From: Zoogloea sp. 1C4
GTDB taxonomy: Bacteria > Pseudomonadota > Gammaproteobacteria > Burkholderiales > Rhodocyclaceae
DNA length: 64,000 nt
Direction: 5' to 3'
Assembly: GCF_009469605.1 (NCBI RefSeq)
Contig: NZ_SSXU01000007.1
Coordinates: 124,001-188,000, forward strand
Shown here: in pieces, positions 19,630-29,653 of the stretch
Position numbering within the stretch: position 1 is the stretch's first letter
Layout: each line of letters starts with the position of its first letter
Notes under the pieces: model-generated
What the model was told of the DNA's origin: nothing
The model's input: only the letters and a program-made list of their open reading frames with translations
The model's database searches: none
Translations under genes and position numbers: made by a program

Positions 19630-19958
19630 TCTGCGCGTCGGCCGATCTCGTCGATGGCGGCGACGGCGTGCGCTTCGTGGTGCAGCGGGGCGGCCAGGAC
19701 GTGGCGGCCTTTGCGGTGCGCTATCGCGGCAAGGTCTACGCTTACATCAACCGCTGCGCCCACGTGGCGGTTGAGCTGGACTGGCAGCCCGGGCGTTTTT
19801 TCGACAGCAATGGGCTGTATCTGATCTGCGCCACCCACGGCGCCCTGTACCGGCCCGAGAGCGGCGCGTGCGTCGAAGGGCCGTGCCGGGGCGGTCGGCT
19901 GGAGATGCTGCCGGTGGTGGAGCGGGATGGCGGGGTGTTTCTCGCCCGGTCTGACTGA
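19626..19958 (+). CDS. Small Rieske [2Fe-2S] protein
   Basis: 110 residues. Cys44-X-His46 and Cys68-X2-His71 form a Rieske cluster site in NRCAHVAVELDW and LICATHGALY, followed by the GACVEGPC segment. There is no signal peptide or membrane anchor, so it is a free cytoplasmic ferredoxin-like protein. The GTG start overlaps the HAD gene stop. Partner oxygenase or reductase genes are not adjacent. Its position in the rluC-HAD-Rieske string is conserved in relatives, but I know no assigned role. Confidence 0.88.
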   Translation: MICASADLVDGGDGVRFVVQRGGQDVAAFAVRYRGKVYAYINRCAHVAVELDWQPGRFFDSNGLYLICATHGALYRPESGACVEGPCRGGRLEMLPVVERDGGVFLARSD

Positions 19959-19967
19959 GCGCTGCGG

Positions 19968-20687
19968 CTAGCCGGCCAGTAGCAGGAACACTGTGGGGCG
20001 CTTGGCCAGATCTGGTGCGGGGGTTTTCTTCCAGTCGGCGATCCGCCGGGTGGCGATCCATTCATCTGCTGTGGTGAGATCCCGGGCGATGCACAGGCGG
20101 GTCTCGGGGCCGCAGGCCTGCTTGAGCGCCTCGAACATCCGGTCGTTGCGGTAGGGTGTCTCGATGAACAGCTGGGTGCGCGAGAAGCGGGCAGATTCGG
20201 CCTCGAGCTCGCGCAGGCGGCGCTTGCGGGCTTCCTCGTCGATGGGCAGGTAGCCGTGGAAGGCGAAGCTCTGGCCGTTGAGGCCGGAGGCCATCAGGCT
20301 CAGCAGCAAGGATGACGGCCCGACCATCGGCACCACCTGGATGCCGGCCTCGTGGGCGCGGCGGACCAGCAGTGCGCCGGGGTCGGCCACGGCCGGGCAG
20401 CCGGCTTCGGACATCAATCCGCAGTCGAGCCCGTTCCTGATCGGCGCCAGCAGGCCATCAAGATCGGCCGGGCCCGGGTTTTCGGGTAGCTCGCGGATGT
20501 CGAGGTCGCGTAGCGGCCTGGGGTGCTCGAAGCGTTTGAGGTCGGCGCGGGCGGTCTTGGCGTTCTCGACGACGAAGTAATCGAGGCTGCGGGCGCGCAT
20601 GCCGACTTCGGCCGGCGTGGTGAGGGCGAGGGGCGCCTCGCCCAGGCTGACCGGAATCAGATAGAGCTTGCCGGCGGCGGTCGTCAC
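19968..20687 (-). CDS. SAM-dependent methyltransferase of the tetrapyrrole-methylase/RsmI-like fold
   Basis: 239 residues. The N-terminal [13 protein letters not shown] and the segments [57 protein letters not shown] (quoted in pieces) resemble RsmI: the SEAG-PAVADPG loop binds SAM and the GPSS/GLNG segments follow. It is shorter than RsmI and lacks its usual start, so it is a paralogue of unknown substrate. The GTG start overlaps the maf stop as GTGA. It converges with the Rieske gene, leaving 9 bp. Confidence 0.8.
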   Translation of the reverse strand: MTTAAGKLYLIPVSLGEAPLALTTPAEVGMRARSLDYFVVENAKTARADLKRFEHPRPLRDLDIRELPENPGPADLDGLLAPIRNGLDCGLMSEAGCPAVADPGALLVRRAHEAGIQVVPMVGPSSLLLSLMASGLNGQSFAFHGYLPIDEEARKRRLRELEAESARFSRTQLFIETPYRNDRMFEALKQACGPETRLCIARDLTTADEWIATRRIADWKKTPAPDLAKRPTVFLLLAG

Positions 20688-21259
20688 GGCAGGGCGACGC
20701 CTTCGTGGCGCAGCATCCGGGCCAGAGCGATCAGCGGCAGGCCGACGAGGGCGTTGGGGTCGTCGCCGGAAAGGGCGTCGAGGAGGGTGATGCCCAGGCC
20801 TTCCGACTTGGCGCTGCCGGCGCAGTCGAGGGGGCGCTCCTTTTCTACATAGCGGACGATCTCGTCGTCGCTGAGAGTGCGAAAGCGCACCTCGGTCGGC
20901 ACGACGTCGATCTGCGCTTCGCCCGTTGTCGTGTTGAGGAGCGCCAGCGCGGTGTGGAAGATCACGGTCTGGCCGCTCATCTGCTTGAGCTGCGCCACGG
21001 CGCGCTCGACGGTGCCGGGCTTGCCGAAGCGGATGTCGCCCATCGCGGCCACCTGGTCGCTGCCGATGATCAGCGCGTCGGCAAAGTTGCCGGCCACGGC
21101 GCGGGCCTTTTCGATGGCGAGGCGCTCGGCGGTGCTGCGGGGGTGTTCGCCGGGCAGCGGGCTCTCGTCGATGTCGGGGCGGGCAACTTCGAAGGGCAGG
21201 TTGAAACGCTGGAGGAGTTCGCGGCGATACGCCGAGGTGGAAGCAAGGACGAGTTTCAT
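20684..21259 (-). CDS. Maf-like nucleoside triphosphate pyrophosphatase, YceF type
   Basis: 191 residues. [17 protein letters not shown] is the Maf-family nucleotide loop in the form found in YceF, which hydrolyses 7-methyl-GTP. [10 protein letters not shown] and IGSDQVA supply further active-site residues (Glu, Asp). It sits opposite yceD-rpmF-plsX, the same neighbourhood as E. coli yceF. The ATG at 21257-21259 is preferred over an upstream start adding 19 residues. It is divergent from the strong promoter at 21310. Confidence 0.92.
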   Translation of the reverse strand: MKLVLASTSAYRRELLQRFNLPFEVARPDIDESPLPGEHPRSTAERLAIEKARAVAGNFADALIIGSDQVAAMGDIRFGKPGTVERAVAQLKQMSGQTVIFHTALALLNTTTGEAQIDVVPTEVRFRTLSDDEIVRYVEKERPLDCAGSAKSEGLGITLLDALSGDDPNALVGLPLIALARMLRHEGVALP

Positions 21260-21309
21260 CGATCGGGGTGCTGCGGCGTGAAAAGTGCCGTCGGCCGCTT
21301 TGCAGAGTT

Positions 21310-21338
21310 TTGACACAGGGAGCCGAAAATAATATCAT
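21310..21338 (+). promoter_or_regulatory. Strong sigma-70 promoter of yceD-rpmF
   Basis: TTGACA (21310-21315), a 17-base spacer and TATCAT (21333-21338). The expected start site at about 21345-21347 leaves only a few bases before the yceD ATG at 21348, and no Shine-Dalgarno sequence is present between them. Confidence 0.8.
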
Positions 21339-21347
21339 GCCGCTCTT

Positions 21348-21842
21348 ATGTCGCAAGAAAGCTTCGTGATCGACCTTCGGGCGTTGGCCAGAGATGGGCG
21401 CCGCCTTGAGGGCGAGGTGCCGGTATCCCGGCTCGGCCGTGTTGCCGAGTCTGTGCTGGAACCCGCCGGAACGGTGGCTTTCGGGTTTCAGGGCGAGCGT
21501 GACGACGAGGGCAAGCTCCACGTCGATCTGTGGATCCGGGGATGTCTGGTTCTTCAGTGTCAGCGCTGTCTTGAGGCCCTGCAGTGGCCCTGTGAAGTGG
21601 AAAATCGTCTTCTGCTCCTCCGCCCCGGCGAAGCGCCGCCGGAAGATGAGCTCGAAAACGATGCGGAAGACGCCCTCGAGGTTGAACCGCTCACGGACCT
21701 CCTGGCGCTGGTTGAGGACGAGGTGTTGCTGGCCTTGCCCCTGGTGCCGCGTCACGATGATTGCGATCCGCCGGTCAAGGCCGGTGTTGATGAAGAGATT
21801 TCGCCCTTCGCCGTTCTGCGTCAGTTGCGCGGCAAGGTTTAA
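21348..21842 (+). CDS. yceD: YceD/DUF177 family protein (23S rRNA accumulation protein)
   Basis: 164 residues. Family marks are the opening FVIDLRALARDGR, the paired Cys region LVLQCQRCLEALQWPC near residues 68-84, and the acidic DALEVEPLTDLLALVEDEVLLALPLVP stretch before the PRHDDC segment. YceD is needed for normal 23S rRNA levels and is almost always co-transcribed with rpmF, as here (21-bp gap). The ATG has no ribosome binding site and lies almost on the predicted transcription start, so translation may be leaderless. Confidence 0.92.
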   Translation: MSQESFVIDLRALARDGRRLEGEVPVSRLGRVAESVLEPAGTVAFGFQGERDDEGKLHVDLWIRGCLVLQCQRCLEALQWPCEVENRLLLLRPGEAPPEDELENDAEDALEVEPLTDLLALVEDEVLLALPLVPRHDDCDPPVKAGVDEEISPFAVLRQLRGKV

Positions 21843-21863
21843 GTATTCCTCAAGGAGTTTTTC

Positions 21864-22043
21864 ATGGCCGTTCAACAGAACAAGAAGTCCCCGTCCAAGC
21901 GCGGTATGCATCGTTCCCACGATTTCCTGGTTGCGCCCCCGCTGGCCGTCGAGCCGACCACCGGCGAAGTCCACCTGCGCCACCACGTTTCGCCGTCCGG
22001 CGTCTATCGTGGCAAGAAGGTTGCCAAGGCCAAGGGCGAGTAA
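21864..22043 (+). CDS. rpmF: 50S ribosomal protein L32
   Basis: 59 residues beginning [20 protein letters not shown], the standard L32 N-terminus, with the basic tail [15 protein letters not shown]. It lacks the Zn-binding Cys pairs, so it is a Cys-minus type. AAGGAG lies seven to eight bases upstream. It is a component of the 50S subunit, linked by operon to phospholipid and fatty-acid synthesis genes as in E. coli. Confidence 0.97.
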   Translation: MAVQQNKKSPSKRGMHRSHDFLVAPPLAVEPTTGEVHLRHHVSPSGVYRGKKVAKAKGE

Positions 22044-22131
22044 TTCTCCTGGTTGCCAGACGGCGCGACGCCTTCGGGCGGTCGCGCCGTTTTCACAACT
22101 TGTCCACCCATTTCTCTCCGTTTAGCGCCGA

Positions 22132-23145
22132 ATGACTGTCACCCTGGCCATTGACTGCATGGGGGGCGATCACGGCCCTTCGGTAACGGTTCCGGCCGCG
22201 CTGCATTTTTTGCGCGCTGATCGCGACGCCCGAATTCTCCTGGTCGGTCGCCCGGAGGCCATTGAGCCTCATCTGGGCGGCGCGCTGCAGGAATTCGGTG
22301 AGCGCCTGCGCGTGCATCCGGCATCGGAAGTCGTCGGAATGGACGAGCCGCCGGCGCTCGCCATGCGCAACAAGAAGGATTCATCGATGCGCGTGTCGGT
22401 GGATCTGGTCAAGTCGGGCGATGCCCAGGCGGCCGTGTCCGCCGGCAATACCGGTGCGCTGATGGCGATCTCCCGGTTCGTCCTCAAGACCCTTCCCGGC
22501 ATCGATCGCCCGGCGATCTGCAGCACGCTGCCGAGCATGCGCGGCCTCACCCACATGCTCGATCTGGGCGCCAACGTCGATTGCTCGGCCGAGCACCTGC
22601 TCCAGTTCGGCATCATGGGCGCGATGCTGGTGGCGGCGGTCGAGCACAACGAGCGGCCGAGCGTCGGCCTGCTCAACATCGGCGAAGAAGACATCAAGGG
22701 CAACGAGATCGTCAAGCAGGCCGGTGAGCTCCTGCGCAACAGCGGGCTCAACTTCTACGGCAACGTCGAAGGCAACGACATCTACAAGGGTACGGTCGAT
22801 GTGGTCGTCTGCGACGGCTTTGTCGGCAACGTGGCGCTCAAGACCTCCGAAGGCCTCGCCCACATGATGGCGACCTTCCTGCGCGAACAGTTCTCCCGCA
22901 ACTGGATCACCAAGCTGGCGGCATTCTTTGCGATGTCGGCCCTCAAGGGGTTCAAGCACAAGGTGGATTCCCGCCGCTACAACGGCGCGGCCCTGCTGGG
23001 GCTGCGCGGTGTGGTGGTGAAGAGTCACGGCTCGGCCGATGCCTTCGCCTTCGAGCAGGCGCTCTGGCGGGCGGCGGAAGCGGCGCGCAACAGGCTCATC
23101 GAGCGGATCAGCGAACGAATGGAACGTGAAAGGCCTGCGGCATGA
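22132..23145 (+). CDS. plsX: Phosphate acyltransferase PlsX
   Basis: 337 residues. PlsX converts acyl-ACP to acyl-phosphate for the first acylation of glycerol-3-phosphate at the membrane. Marks: [10 protein letters not shown] at the N-terminus, [26 protein letters not shown] and [15 protein letters not shown]. The ATG lies 88 bp after rpmF. It overlaps fabH by ATGA. Confidence 0.97.
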   Translation: MTVTLAIDCMGGDHGPSVTVPAALHFLRADRDARILLVGRPEAIEPHLGGALQEFGERLRVHPASEVVGMDEPPALAMRNKKDSSMRVSVDLVKSGDAQAAVSAGNTGALMAISRFVLKTLPGIDRPAICSTLPSMRGLTHMLDLGANVDCSAEHLLQFGIMGAMLVAAVEHNERPSVGLLNIGEEDIKGNEIVKQAGELLRNSGLNFYGNVEGNDIYKGTVDVVVCDGFVGNVALKTSEGLAHMMATFLREQFSRNWITKLAAFFAMSALKGFKHKVDSRRYNGAALLGLRGVVVKSHGSADAFAFEQALWRAAEAARNRLIERISERMERERPAA

Positions 23146-24107
23146 TTCATGCGCGAGTGATCGGAACCGGCAGCTTTCTGCCTGGTGCGCCCGTCAGCAA
23201 CAACGATCTGGTGGCCCGGGGTATTGATACTTCGGACGAATGGATTGTCGAACGCACCGGCATCTGCCGGCGTCACCTGGCCGAGCCCGATGTCACGGCG
23301 AGCCAGCTGGCCTATGAGGCGAGCACCCGGGCGATTGCTGCCGCGGGCTGTCAGCCGGCCGACATTGACCTGATCATCGTCGCCACCTCCACGCCGGACT
23401 ACATTTTCCCGAGCTCCGCCGCGCTGCTGCAGTCGAAGCTGGGCATCACCAACGGCGGCGCAGCGTTCGACCTGCAGGCGGTGTGCACCGGTTTCGCCTA
23501 CGCCCTGTCGACCGCCGAAAAGTTCATCCGCTCCGGCAGCCACAAGCGTGCGCTGGTCGTGGGAGCCGAAATCTTCTCGCGCATCCTCGACTGGAACGAC
23601 CGTGGCACCTGCGTGCTGTTCGGTGACGGCGCCGGCGCCGTGGTGCTGGAGGCGTCCGACAAGCCGGGCATCCTCGCGACCGCGCTGCACGCCGATGGCA
23701 GCCACAACGGCATCCTTTGCGTGCCGGGTCAGGTTAATCGCGGCGGCATCACCGGCGATCCTTTCCTGCGCATGGATGGTCAGGCGGTGTTCAAGTTTGC
23801 CGTCAAGGTGCTGAGCGACGTGGCCCGCGAGGTGGTCGATCAAGCCGGCCTCACCATCGACGACGTGGACTGGCTGATCCCCCACCAGGCCAACATCCGC
23901 ATCATGCAGGCCACGGCCAAGCGACTGGGTGTGTCGACCGAGAAGGTCATCGCCACGGTCAGCGAGCATGGCAACACCTCGGCGGCGTCGATTCCGCTGG
24001 CGCTCGACCTTGCCGTGCGCGACGGCCGTATCCAGCGCGGCCAGAAGATTCTCCTCGAAGGCGTGGGCGGCGGCTTCACCTGGGGCGCCGCGCTCCTCGA
24101 GTTCTAA
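23142..24107 (+). CDS. fabH: 3-oxoacyl-ACP synthase III FabH
   Basis: 321 residues. FabH condenses acetyl-CoA with malonyl-ACP to start fatty-acid synthesis. The Cys-His-Asn triad is visible in [20 protein letters not shown] and HGNTSAAS. The C-terminal [13 protein letters not shown] is typical. The start overlaps the plsX stop, indicating coupling. Confidence 0.98.
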   Translation: MIHARVIGTGSFLPGAPVSNNDLVARGIDTSDEWIVERTGICRRHLAEPDVTASQLAYEASTRAIAAAGCQPADIDLIIVATSTPDYIFPSSAALLQSKLGITNGGAAFDLQAVCTGFAYALSTAEKFIRSGSHKRALVVGAEIFSRILDWNDRGTCVLFGDGAGAVVLEASDKPGILATALHADGSHNGILCVPGQVNRGGITGDPFLRMDGQAVFKFAVKVLSDVAREVVDQAGLTIDDVDWLIPHQANIRIMQATAKRLGVSTEKVIATVSEHGNTSAASIPLALDLAVRDGRIQRGQKILLEGVGGGFTWGAALLEF

Positions 24108-24134
24108 GCAGCATTGTCATTCAAGGATGGGATG

Positions 24135-25070
24135 ATGAATTTCGCTTTCGTTTTTCCGGGGCAGGGCTCCCAGTCGGTCGGCATGATGGCGGCTTACGGT
24201 GATTCCGCGGTGATCCGCGACACCTTCGCCGAAGCCTCCGCCGCCCTTGGCGAGGATCTGTGGCAGATGGTCGCCGACGGCCCCGCCGAAGTGCTGGCCC
24301 AGACCGTCAATACCCAGCCGCTGATGCTCACCGCCGGCGTGGCCGTGTATCGCGAGTGGATCGCCCGTGGCGGCGCCACGCCTAGCCTCGTTGCCGGTCA
24401 CAGCCTCGGTGAATATTCCGCGCTGGTTGCTGCCGGTGCGCTGGATTTCCAGGAGGCCGTCAAGCTGGTGCGCCTGCGCGCCCAGGCCATGCAGGAAGCC
24501 GTCCCGGCCGGTGAGGGCGCGATGGCTGCGCTGCTCGGCCTCGACGAACCCGCCGCCGCCGAGGCCTGTGCCGAAGCCGCCCAGGGCGAGGTCGTCTCCG
24601 CCGCCAACCTCAATTCCCCCGGTCAGATCGTCATCGCTGGCGCCCGCGCTGCCGTCGAGCGCGCCATGGCGGTTGCCAAGACCAAGGGTGCCAAGCGTGC
24701 CGTGCTTCTGCCGGTGAGCGCGCCCTTCCACTGCGCGCTGATGAAGCCGGCCGCCGAGCGACTGGCGTTGCGTCTGGCCGAGATCGAGATCAAGGTGCCG
24801 GCCATCGCCGTGCTTAACAACGTGGATGTGGCCGTCGAGACCGACCCGGCCCGCATCAAGGATGCGCTGGTGCGTCAGGCCTATTCGCCTGTGCGCTGGA
24901 TCGAGACTGTGCAGGACATCGCCCGCCGTGGCGCGACCCACGTTTTCGAGTGCGGCCCGGGCAAGGTCCTGGCCGGCATGACCAAGCGCATTGAAGGCAG
25001 TCTGCAGGGCGGCGCGATCGCCGATGCGGCCAGCCTCGCAGAGATTCTCCAGACGACGGAGGCAGCATGA
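24135..25070 (+). CDS. fabD: Malonyl-CoA-ACP transacylase FabD
   Basis: 311 residues. FabD transfers malonyl from CoA to ACP. FVFPGQGSQSVGM opens the protein, the nucleophile Ser is in AGHSLGEYSAL, and the catalytic His is in SAPFHCALM. I set the start at the second of two adjacent ATGs (24135), eight bases after AAGG. The first (24132) is equally possible, and the TTG at 24114 is unlikely. It overlaps fabG by ATGA. Confidence 0.97.
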   Translation: MNFAFVFPGQGSQSVGMMAAYGDSAVIRDTFAEASAALGEDLWQMVADGPAEVLAQTVNTQPLMLTAGVAVYREWIARGGATPSLVAGHSLGEYSALVAAGALDFQEAVKLVRLRAQAMQEAVPAGEGAMAALLGLDEPAAAEACAEAAQGEVVSAANLNSPGQIVIAGARAAVERAMAVAKTKGAKRAVLLPVSAPFHCALMKPAAERLALRLAEIEIKVPAIAVLNNVDVAVETDPARIKDALVRQAYSPVRWIETVQDIARRGATHVFECGPGKVLAGMTKRIEGSLQGGAIADAASLAEILQTTEAA

Positions 25071-25816
25071 GTCAGGTTCTGCAAGGGCAGGTGGCGCTGG
25101 TCACCGGCGCTTCCCGCGGTATTGGCCGGGCCATCGCCCTCGAACTGGGCCGCCTTGGTGCGACGGTGGTCGGTACGGCCACGTCCGAGGCCGGCGCTGC
25201 CGACATCCAGGCCGGGCTCGAGGCGGCGGGCATCCCCGGTCGCGGTCTGGCCCTCGACGTGACCGACGCGGCGGCCTGCGAGGCGGCCATCTCGGAGATC
25301 GAGAAGAGCCTCGGTCCGGTGCTCGTGCTGGTCAATAACGCCGGCATCACCCGCGACAACCTGGCGATGCGCATGAAGGATGCCGAATGGGATGCGGTGC
25401 TCGACACCAACCTCAAGTCGGTGTTCCGAATGTCCCGCCTCGTCATGCGTGGCATGATGAAGGCCCGTAACGGCCGCATCATCAACATCACCTCGGTGGT
25501 CGGCAGCTCCGGCAACCCCGGCCAGGCCAACTACGCGGCCGCCAAGGCGGGCGTGGCCGGCATGGGCCGCGCGCTGGCCCAGGAGCTCGGCAGCCGCAAC
25601 ATCACCGTCAATTGCGTCGCGCCGGGGTTCATCGACACCGACATGACCAAGGAACTGCCCGACGCCCAGCGCGAGGCCCTGCAGGGCAAGATTGCCCTCG
25701 GTCGTCTCGGCAAGCCGGAGGAGATCGCCTCGGTGGTCGGCTTCCTGGCGTCGCCCGCCGCATCGTACGTGACGGGGGCCACCCTGCACGTCAATGGCGG
25801 CATGTACATGGCGTAA
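25067..25816 (+). CDS. fabG: 3-oxoacyl-ACP reductase FabG
   Basis: 249 residues. A short-chain dehydrogenase that reduces 3-oxoacyl-ACP with NADPH. The cofactor loop is TGASRGIG, followed by LVNNAGITRDN. Catalytic Ser, Tyr and Lys are in TSVVGSSGNPGQANYAAAKA. It ends GGMYMA. The start overlaps the fabD stop. Confidence 0.98.
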   Translation: MSQVLQGQVALVTGASRGIGRAIALELGRLGATVVGTATSEAGAADIQAGLEAAGIPGRGLALDVTDAAACEAAISEIEKSLGPVLVLVNNAGITRDNLAMRMKDAEWDAVLDTNLKSVFRMSRLVMRGMMKARNGRIINITSVVGSSGNPGQANYAAAKAGVAGMGRALAQELGSRNITVNCVAPGFIDTDMTKELPDAQREALQGKIALGRLGKPEEIASVVGFLASPAASYVTGATLHVNGGMYMA

Positions 25817-25847
25817 TCCTCGCCGGACTGGCGAGGGTGCGCGTTTT

Positions 25848-25856
25848 TGGTAGAAT
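25848..25856 (+). promoter_or_regulatory. Candidate extended -10 promoter of acpP
   Basis: The sequence TTTTTGG-TAGAAT (-10 at 25851-25856) has a TGG just before it, an extended -10 pattern, 47 bases before the acpP start. No good -35 is seen. A separate acpP promoter within the fab cluster would fit the high demand for carrier protein. Confidence 0.35.
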
Positions 25857-25903
25857 GCGGGGGTTTTGAATTCACCCCGCTCAATCAGCGAAGGAGTTGC
25901 TAC

Positions 25904-26143
25904 ATGGAAAATATCGAAGCTCGTGTCAAGAAGATCGTCGCCGAACAACTCGGTGTCAACGAAGCCGAAATCAAGAACGAATCGTCCTTCGTTGACGATC
26001 TGGGTGCCGACTCCCTCGACACCGTCGAGCTGGTGATGGCCCTCGAAGAAGAATTCGAGTGCGAAATCCCCGACGAAGAAGCCGAGAAGATCACCAGCGT
26101 TCAGCAGGCGATCGACTACGTCTCCGCCCACCTGAAGAAGTAA
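25904..26143 (+). CDS. acpP: Acyl carrier protein
   Basis: 79 residues, acidic. The phosphopantetheine site is the Ser of [10 protein letters not shown] near residue 37. AAGGAG lies nine bases upstream of the ATG. It carries growing acyl chains for the fab enzymes and is activated by AcpS, encoded at 40049. It is placed between fabG and fabF as usual. Confidence 0.98.
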   Translation: MENIEARVKKIVAEQLGVNEAEIKNESSFVDDLGADSLDTVELVMALEEEFECEIPDEEAEKITSVQQAIDYVSAHLKK

Positions 26144-26161
26144 GATTCGCAGGAGCCTGCC

Positions 26162-27397
26162 TTGACCCGACGCAGAGTTGTCGTCACCGGCCTTGGCGCC
26201 ATCACGCCGGTCGGTAATACCGTACCTGAAACCTGGGACGCCATTGTCAATGGCCGTTCCGGCATCGCTCAGATTACCCGTTTCGACACCTCTGCCTTTT
26301 CGGCGAAGATTGCCGGCGAGGTCAAGGGCTTCGATGTCAGCGCCTATCTTTCCCCGAAGGAAGCGCGCCGTATGGATATCTTCATCCATTACGGTCTTGC
26401 GGCGGGCATCCAGGCCATCCGCGATTCGGGCATCGAGGTAACCGACGCCAATGCTCACCGCATTGGTGTCAATATCGGTTCCGGCATCGGCGGCTTGCCG
26501 ATGATCGAGGACACCCACGACGATTTCCTCGGCGGTGGTCCTCGCAAAATTTCTCCGTTCTTCATTCCCGGCACCATCATCAACATGATCTCCGGCAACC
26601 TGTCGATCATGTTCGGGATGAAGGGCCCCAATCTTGCTGTCGTCACGGCCTGTACCACCGGTCTGCACGCGATCGGCATGAGCGCGCGCATGATCGAGTA
26701 CGGTGATGCGGACGTGATGGTCTGCGGTGGCGCCGAATCGACGGTGACCCCGCTGGCCGTCGGTGGCTTTGCGTCGGCGAAGGCGCTGTCCACCCGCAAT
26801 GACGATCCCGCGACGGCAAGCCGTCCGTGGGACAAGGATCGGGATGGCTTCGTCCTCGGTGAAGGCGCAGGCGTGCTGGTGCTTGAGGAATACGAGCATG
26901 CCGTCAAGCGCGGCGCCCGCATCTACGCCGAGATTGCCGGTTTCGGCATGAGCGGCGATGCCTATCACATGACCGCACCGGATACTGATGGTCCGCGCCG
27001 CAGCATGGTGAATGCGCTGCAAAACGCCGACATCAACGTCGACGAAGTGCAGTATCTCAACGCCCACGGCACCTCGACGCCCCTCGGCGACAAGAACGAA
27101 ACCGAAGCGATCAAGCTCGCCTTCGGTGCGGATGTTGCCAAGAAGCTGGTGGTTAATTCCACCAAGTCGATGACCGGTCACCTCCTGGGTGGCGCTGGTG
27201 GTCTCGAATCGGTGATCACCACGCTGGCGGTCTATAACCAGATCTCGCCGCCGACGATCAACATCTTCGAGCAGGATCCGGAGTGTGATCTCGACTACTG
27301 TGCCAACGTGGCGCGCGACATGAAGATCGACATTGCCGTGAAGAACAACTTCGGCTTTGGCGGCACCAACGGCACGCTGGTGTTCCGCAAGGTCTGA
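26162..27397 (+). CDS. fabF: 3-oxoacyl-ACP synthase II FabF
   Basis: 411 residues. The elongating condensing enzyme. Active-site Cys is in VVTACTTGLHA, and the His residues are in NAHGTSTPLGD and SMTGHLLGGAGG. The start is TTG, supported by AGGAG seven bases upstream and the canonical opening TRRRVVVTGLGAITPVG. It ends GFGGTNGTLVFRKV. The C-terminus is complete. Confidence 0.97.
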   Translation: MTRRRVVVTGLGAITPVGNTVPETWDAIVNGRSGIAQITRFDTSAFSAKIAGEVKGFDVSAYLSPKEARRMDIFIHYGLAAGIQAIRDSGIEVTDANAHRIGVNIGSGIGGLPMIEDTHDDFLGGGPRKISPFFIPGTIINMISGNLSIMFGMKGPNLAVVTACTTGLHAIGMSARMIEYGDADVMVCGGAESTVTPLAVGGFASAKALSTRNDDPATASRPWDKDRDGFVLGEGAGVLVLEEYEHAVKRGARIYAEIAGFGMSGDAYHMTAPDTDGPRRSMVNALQNADINVDEVQYLNAHGTSTPLGDKNETEAIKLAFGADVAKKLVVNSTKSMTGHLLGGAGGLESVITTLAVYNQISPPTINIFEQDPECDLDYCANVARDMKIDIAVKNNFGFGGTNGTLVFRKV

Positions 27398-27423
27398 GTT
27401 CGCGGCACGGATTCCCGTGCATC

Positions 27424-27855
27424 GTGACAGTCATTGAAATCAAGCCGTCCCGGCTGCTCCTCGTTCTTGTGACGGGGATGCATGTCGTGGCGGCTTTTTC
27501 ATTGGGGTTCAGCGTCGAGCCGATGGTGTGGTTGTGCGGGCTGGCCGTGATTGTCGGCTCGTGTGTCCGGTTCTGGACGCAGTGGCGGAAGGCGGGGACG
27601 CGCCTGGGGCTGGCATCGGAAGGTGATCTGCTGATCGACCCTGATGGTGCTGCCGAGCGCCGTCTGAGGCTGGGGTCTGAAACAACGGTGACGCCTTTTG
27701 CAGTCTGGCTGGTCTGGCCACGGCAGGGTGGTGGCCGTGGCGGTACGCTGCTCGTGATGCGCGACCAGACCACGCCCGAGGCGTGGCGTCGGCTGCAGAT
27801 ATGGGCCCGGCTGAGAGCCGGGCCTGTTGCGGGGCGTGGCGTCGAGAACGCCTAG
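27424..27855 (+). CDS. YgfX/CptA-like small membrane protein (tentative)
   Basis: 143 residues. Two closely spaced hydrophobic segments ([17 protein letters not shown] and [16 protein letters not shown]) are followed by a cytoplasmic domain with [33 protein letters not shown]. The layout and the late Asp-x3-Pro-x2-[WF]-R-x-L motif resemble the YgfX family of small inner-membrane proteins. The start is GTG. It lies 26 bp after fabF and converges with nadB, overlapping it by four bases. Family assignment is by pattern only. Confidence 0.6.
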   Translation: MTVIEIKPSRLLLVLVTGMHVVAAFSLGFSVEPMVWLCGLAVIVGSCVRFWTQWRKAGTRLGLASEGDLLIDPDGAAERRLRLGSETTVTPFAVWLVWPRQGGGRGGTLLVMRDQTTPEAWRRLQIWARLRAGPVAGRGVENA

Positions 27856-29441
27856 CTGGTCTTGCTGCGGCTGGGGCGGATGATGGTGTCGCGGGCCGCG
27901 GGCAGGGTGGTGGGGTAGTCGCGGCTGCAGTGCAGGCCACGGCTTTCCTTGCGCTTGAGGGCGCTGCGGACGATGAGATCGGCCGTGACCACCAGGTTGC
28001 GCAACTCGATGAGATCGTTGCTGACCCGGAAGTTGCTGTAGAACTCGTCGATCTCCCGTGCGAGCAAGCGAATGCGGTGCTGGGCCCGCTGGAGCCGCTT
28101 GTTGGTGCGGACGATGCCCACGTAGTCCCACATGAAACGCCGCAGCTCCTCCCAGTTGTGGGAGATCACGATGGATTCGTCGGCGTCGGTCACGCGGCTT
28201 TCGTCCCACTGGGGGAGCTCTGCCGCGTGGGGGCGCGGGTTGGCGAGGATGTCATTCGCGGCAGCCTCGCCGTACACCAGGCATTCGAGCAGCGAGTTGC
28301 TGGCCAGCCGGTTGGCGCCGTGCAGACCGGTGCAGGCCGTTTCGCCGACCGCGTAAAGGCCGGGTACGTCGGTGCGGGCGCGCAGGTCGGTGACGATGCC
28401 ACCGCACGAGTAGTGCGCGGCCGGTACGACCGGGATCGGCTGCTGGGTGATGTCGATGCCCAGTTCGGCGCAGCGGGCCAAGATGTTGGGGAAGTGTTCA
28501 CGCAGGAAGTCGGCCGGCTTGTGGCTGATGTCCAGGAAGACGCAGTCGAGGCCGTGCTTCTTCATCTCGAAATCGATGGCGCGGGCCACGATGTCGCGGG
28601 GGGCCAGTTCTTCCCGGCTGTCGTGCTCGGGCATGAAGCGGCTGCCGTCGGGGCGGCGCAGCAGGCCGCCTTCGCCGCGGACGGCTTCGGAGATCAGGAA
28701 GGACTTGGCTTGCGGGTGGTACAGGCAGGTGGGGTGGAACTGGATGAACTCCATGTTCGACACCCGGCAGCCGGCCCGCCAGGCCATGGCAACCCCGTCG
28801 CCGGTGGCGGTGTCGGGGTTGGTGGTGTAGAGGTAGACCTTGCCCGCGCCACCGGTGGCGAGCACCGTGTGACGTGCCGCAAATGTGCGCACTTCGTCGT
28901 TGGCGATGTCGAGGACGTAGGCGCCAAGGCAGCCGGCCTCGGGGCGGCCGATCTTGTGGCCGATGATGAGGTCGACGGCGATGTGCTGCTCGAAGATCTG
29001 GATGTTCGGATGGGCGCGGACCTGTTCGGTCAGCGTGGCCTGCACCGCGGCGCCGGTGGCGTCGGCCACGTGGATGACGCGGCGGTGGCCGTGTCCGCCT
29101 TCGCGGGTGAGGTGATAGCCGATCGGCGAGCTGGAATCGGAGGTGAAGGGTACGCCGTGGTCGATCAGCCATTGAATGGCGCGGGGGCCGTTCTCGACGA
29201 CGAAGCGGGTGGCCTTCTTGGAACACAGCCCCGCCCCGGCCGTGTGGGTGTCGGCGATGTGGGCTTCCGTGCTGTCGGTGGGGTCGAGCACCGCGGCGAT
29301 GCCGCCTTGCGCCCAGGCGCTGGCGCTGTCTTCGAGCGTGCGTTTGGTGACGAGGGCGACCTTCAGGGTGTCTGCGAGACGAAGGGCGAGTGATTGGCCG
29401 GCGAGGCCGCTGCCCAGAATGAGCACGTCAAAAGCGGTCAC
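27852..29441 (-). CDS. nadB: L-aspartate oxidase NadB
   Basis: 529 residues. A flavoprotein that oxidises aspartate to iminoaspartate, the first step of NAD synthesis. The FAD loop [12 protein letters not shown] opens the protein. [34 protein letters not shown] and [15 protein letters not shown] are hallmarks of the succinate dehydrogenase/NadB group, and the C-terminal helical domain is complete. GTG at 29439-29441 is chosen because the protein then starts at [10 protein letters not shown]. The longer frame adds 25 residues. It lies next to rpoE, as in many proteobacteria. Confidence 0.96.
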   Translation of the reverse strand: MTAFDVLILGSGLAGQSLALRLADTLKVALVTKRTLEDSASAWAQGGIAAVLDPTDSTEAHIADTHTAGAGLCSKKATRFVVENGPRAIQWLIDHGVPFTSDSSSPIGYHLTREGGHGHRRVIHVADATGAAVQATLTEQVRAHPNIQIFEQHIAVDLIIGHKIGRPEAGCLGAYVLDIANDEVRTFAARHTVLATGGAGKVYLYTTNPDTATGDGVAMAWRAGCRVSNMEFIQFHPTCLYHPQAKSFLISEAVRGEGGLLRRPDGSRFMPEHDSREELAPRDIVARAIDFEMKKHGLDCVFLDISHKPADFLREHFPNILARCAELGIDITQQPIPVVPAAHYSCGGIVTDLRARTDVPGLYAVGETACTGLHGANRLASNSLLECLVYGEAAANDILANPRPHAAELPQWDESRVTDADESIVISHNWEELRRFMWDYVGIVRTNKRLQRAQHRIRLLAREIDEFYSNFRVSNDLIELRNLVVTADLIVRSALKRKESRGLHCSRDYPTTLPAARDTIIRPSRSKTS

Positions 29442-29532
29442 TTCGGAATTCCGCGGGGGGCGATAGTTCGGATGGCCGACTATAGCACGTGCAATCTGCC
29501 CTGCAGACGCCAACAAAACCCTTTGGGCGACT

Positions 29533-29559
29533 GAACTATGCGCCAGACGATGCGGTCAA
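29533..29559 (+). promoter_or_regulatory. Candidate sigma-E-type autoregulated promoter of rpoE
   Basis: GAACTA (29533-29538), 16 bases, then GTCAA (29555-29559) resembles the ECF sigma-E pattern GAACTT-N16-GTCNAA. It lies about 95 bases upstream of the rpoE start. Only a pattern match. Confidence 0.4.
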
Positions 29560-29653
29560 CCTCAGTACTTTGGCGGGGAAGCAGGACGCACAAGGTATAC
29601 TGCGGGGCTGTGACCGACCGGGTCACGCCTTACGAGGTAGCCCTTTCCCGACC

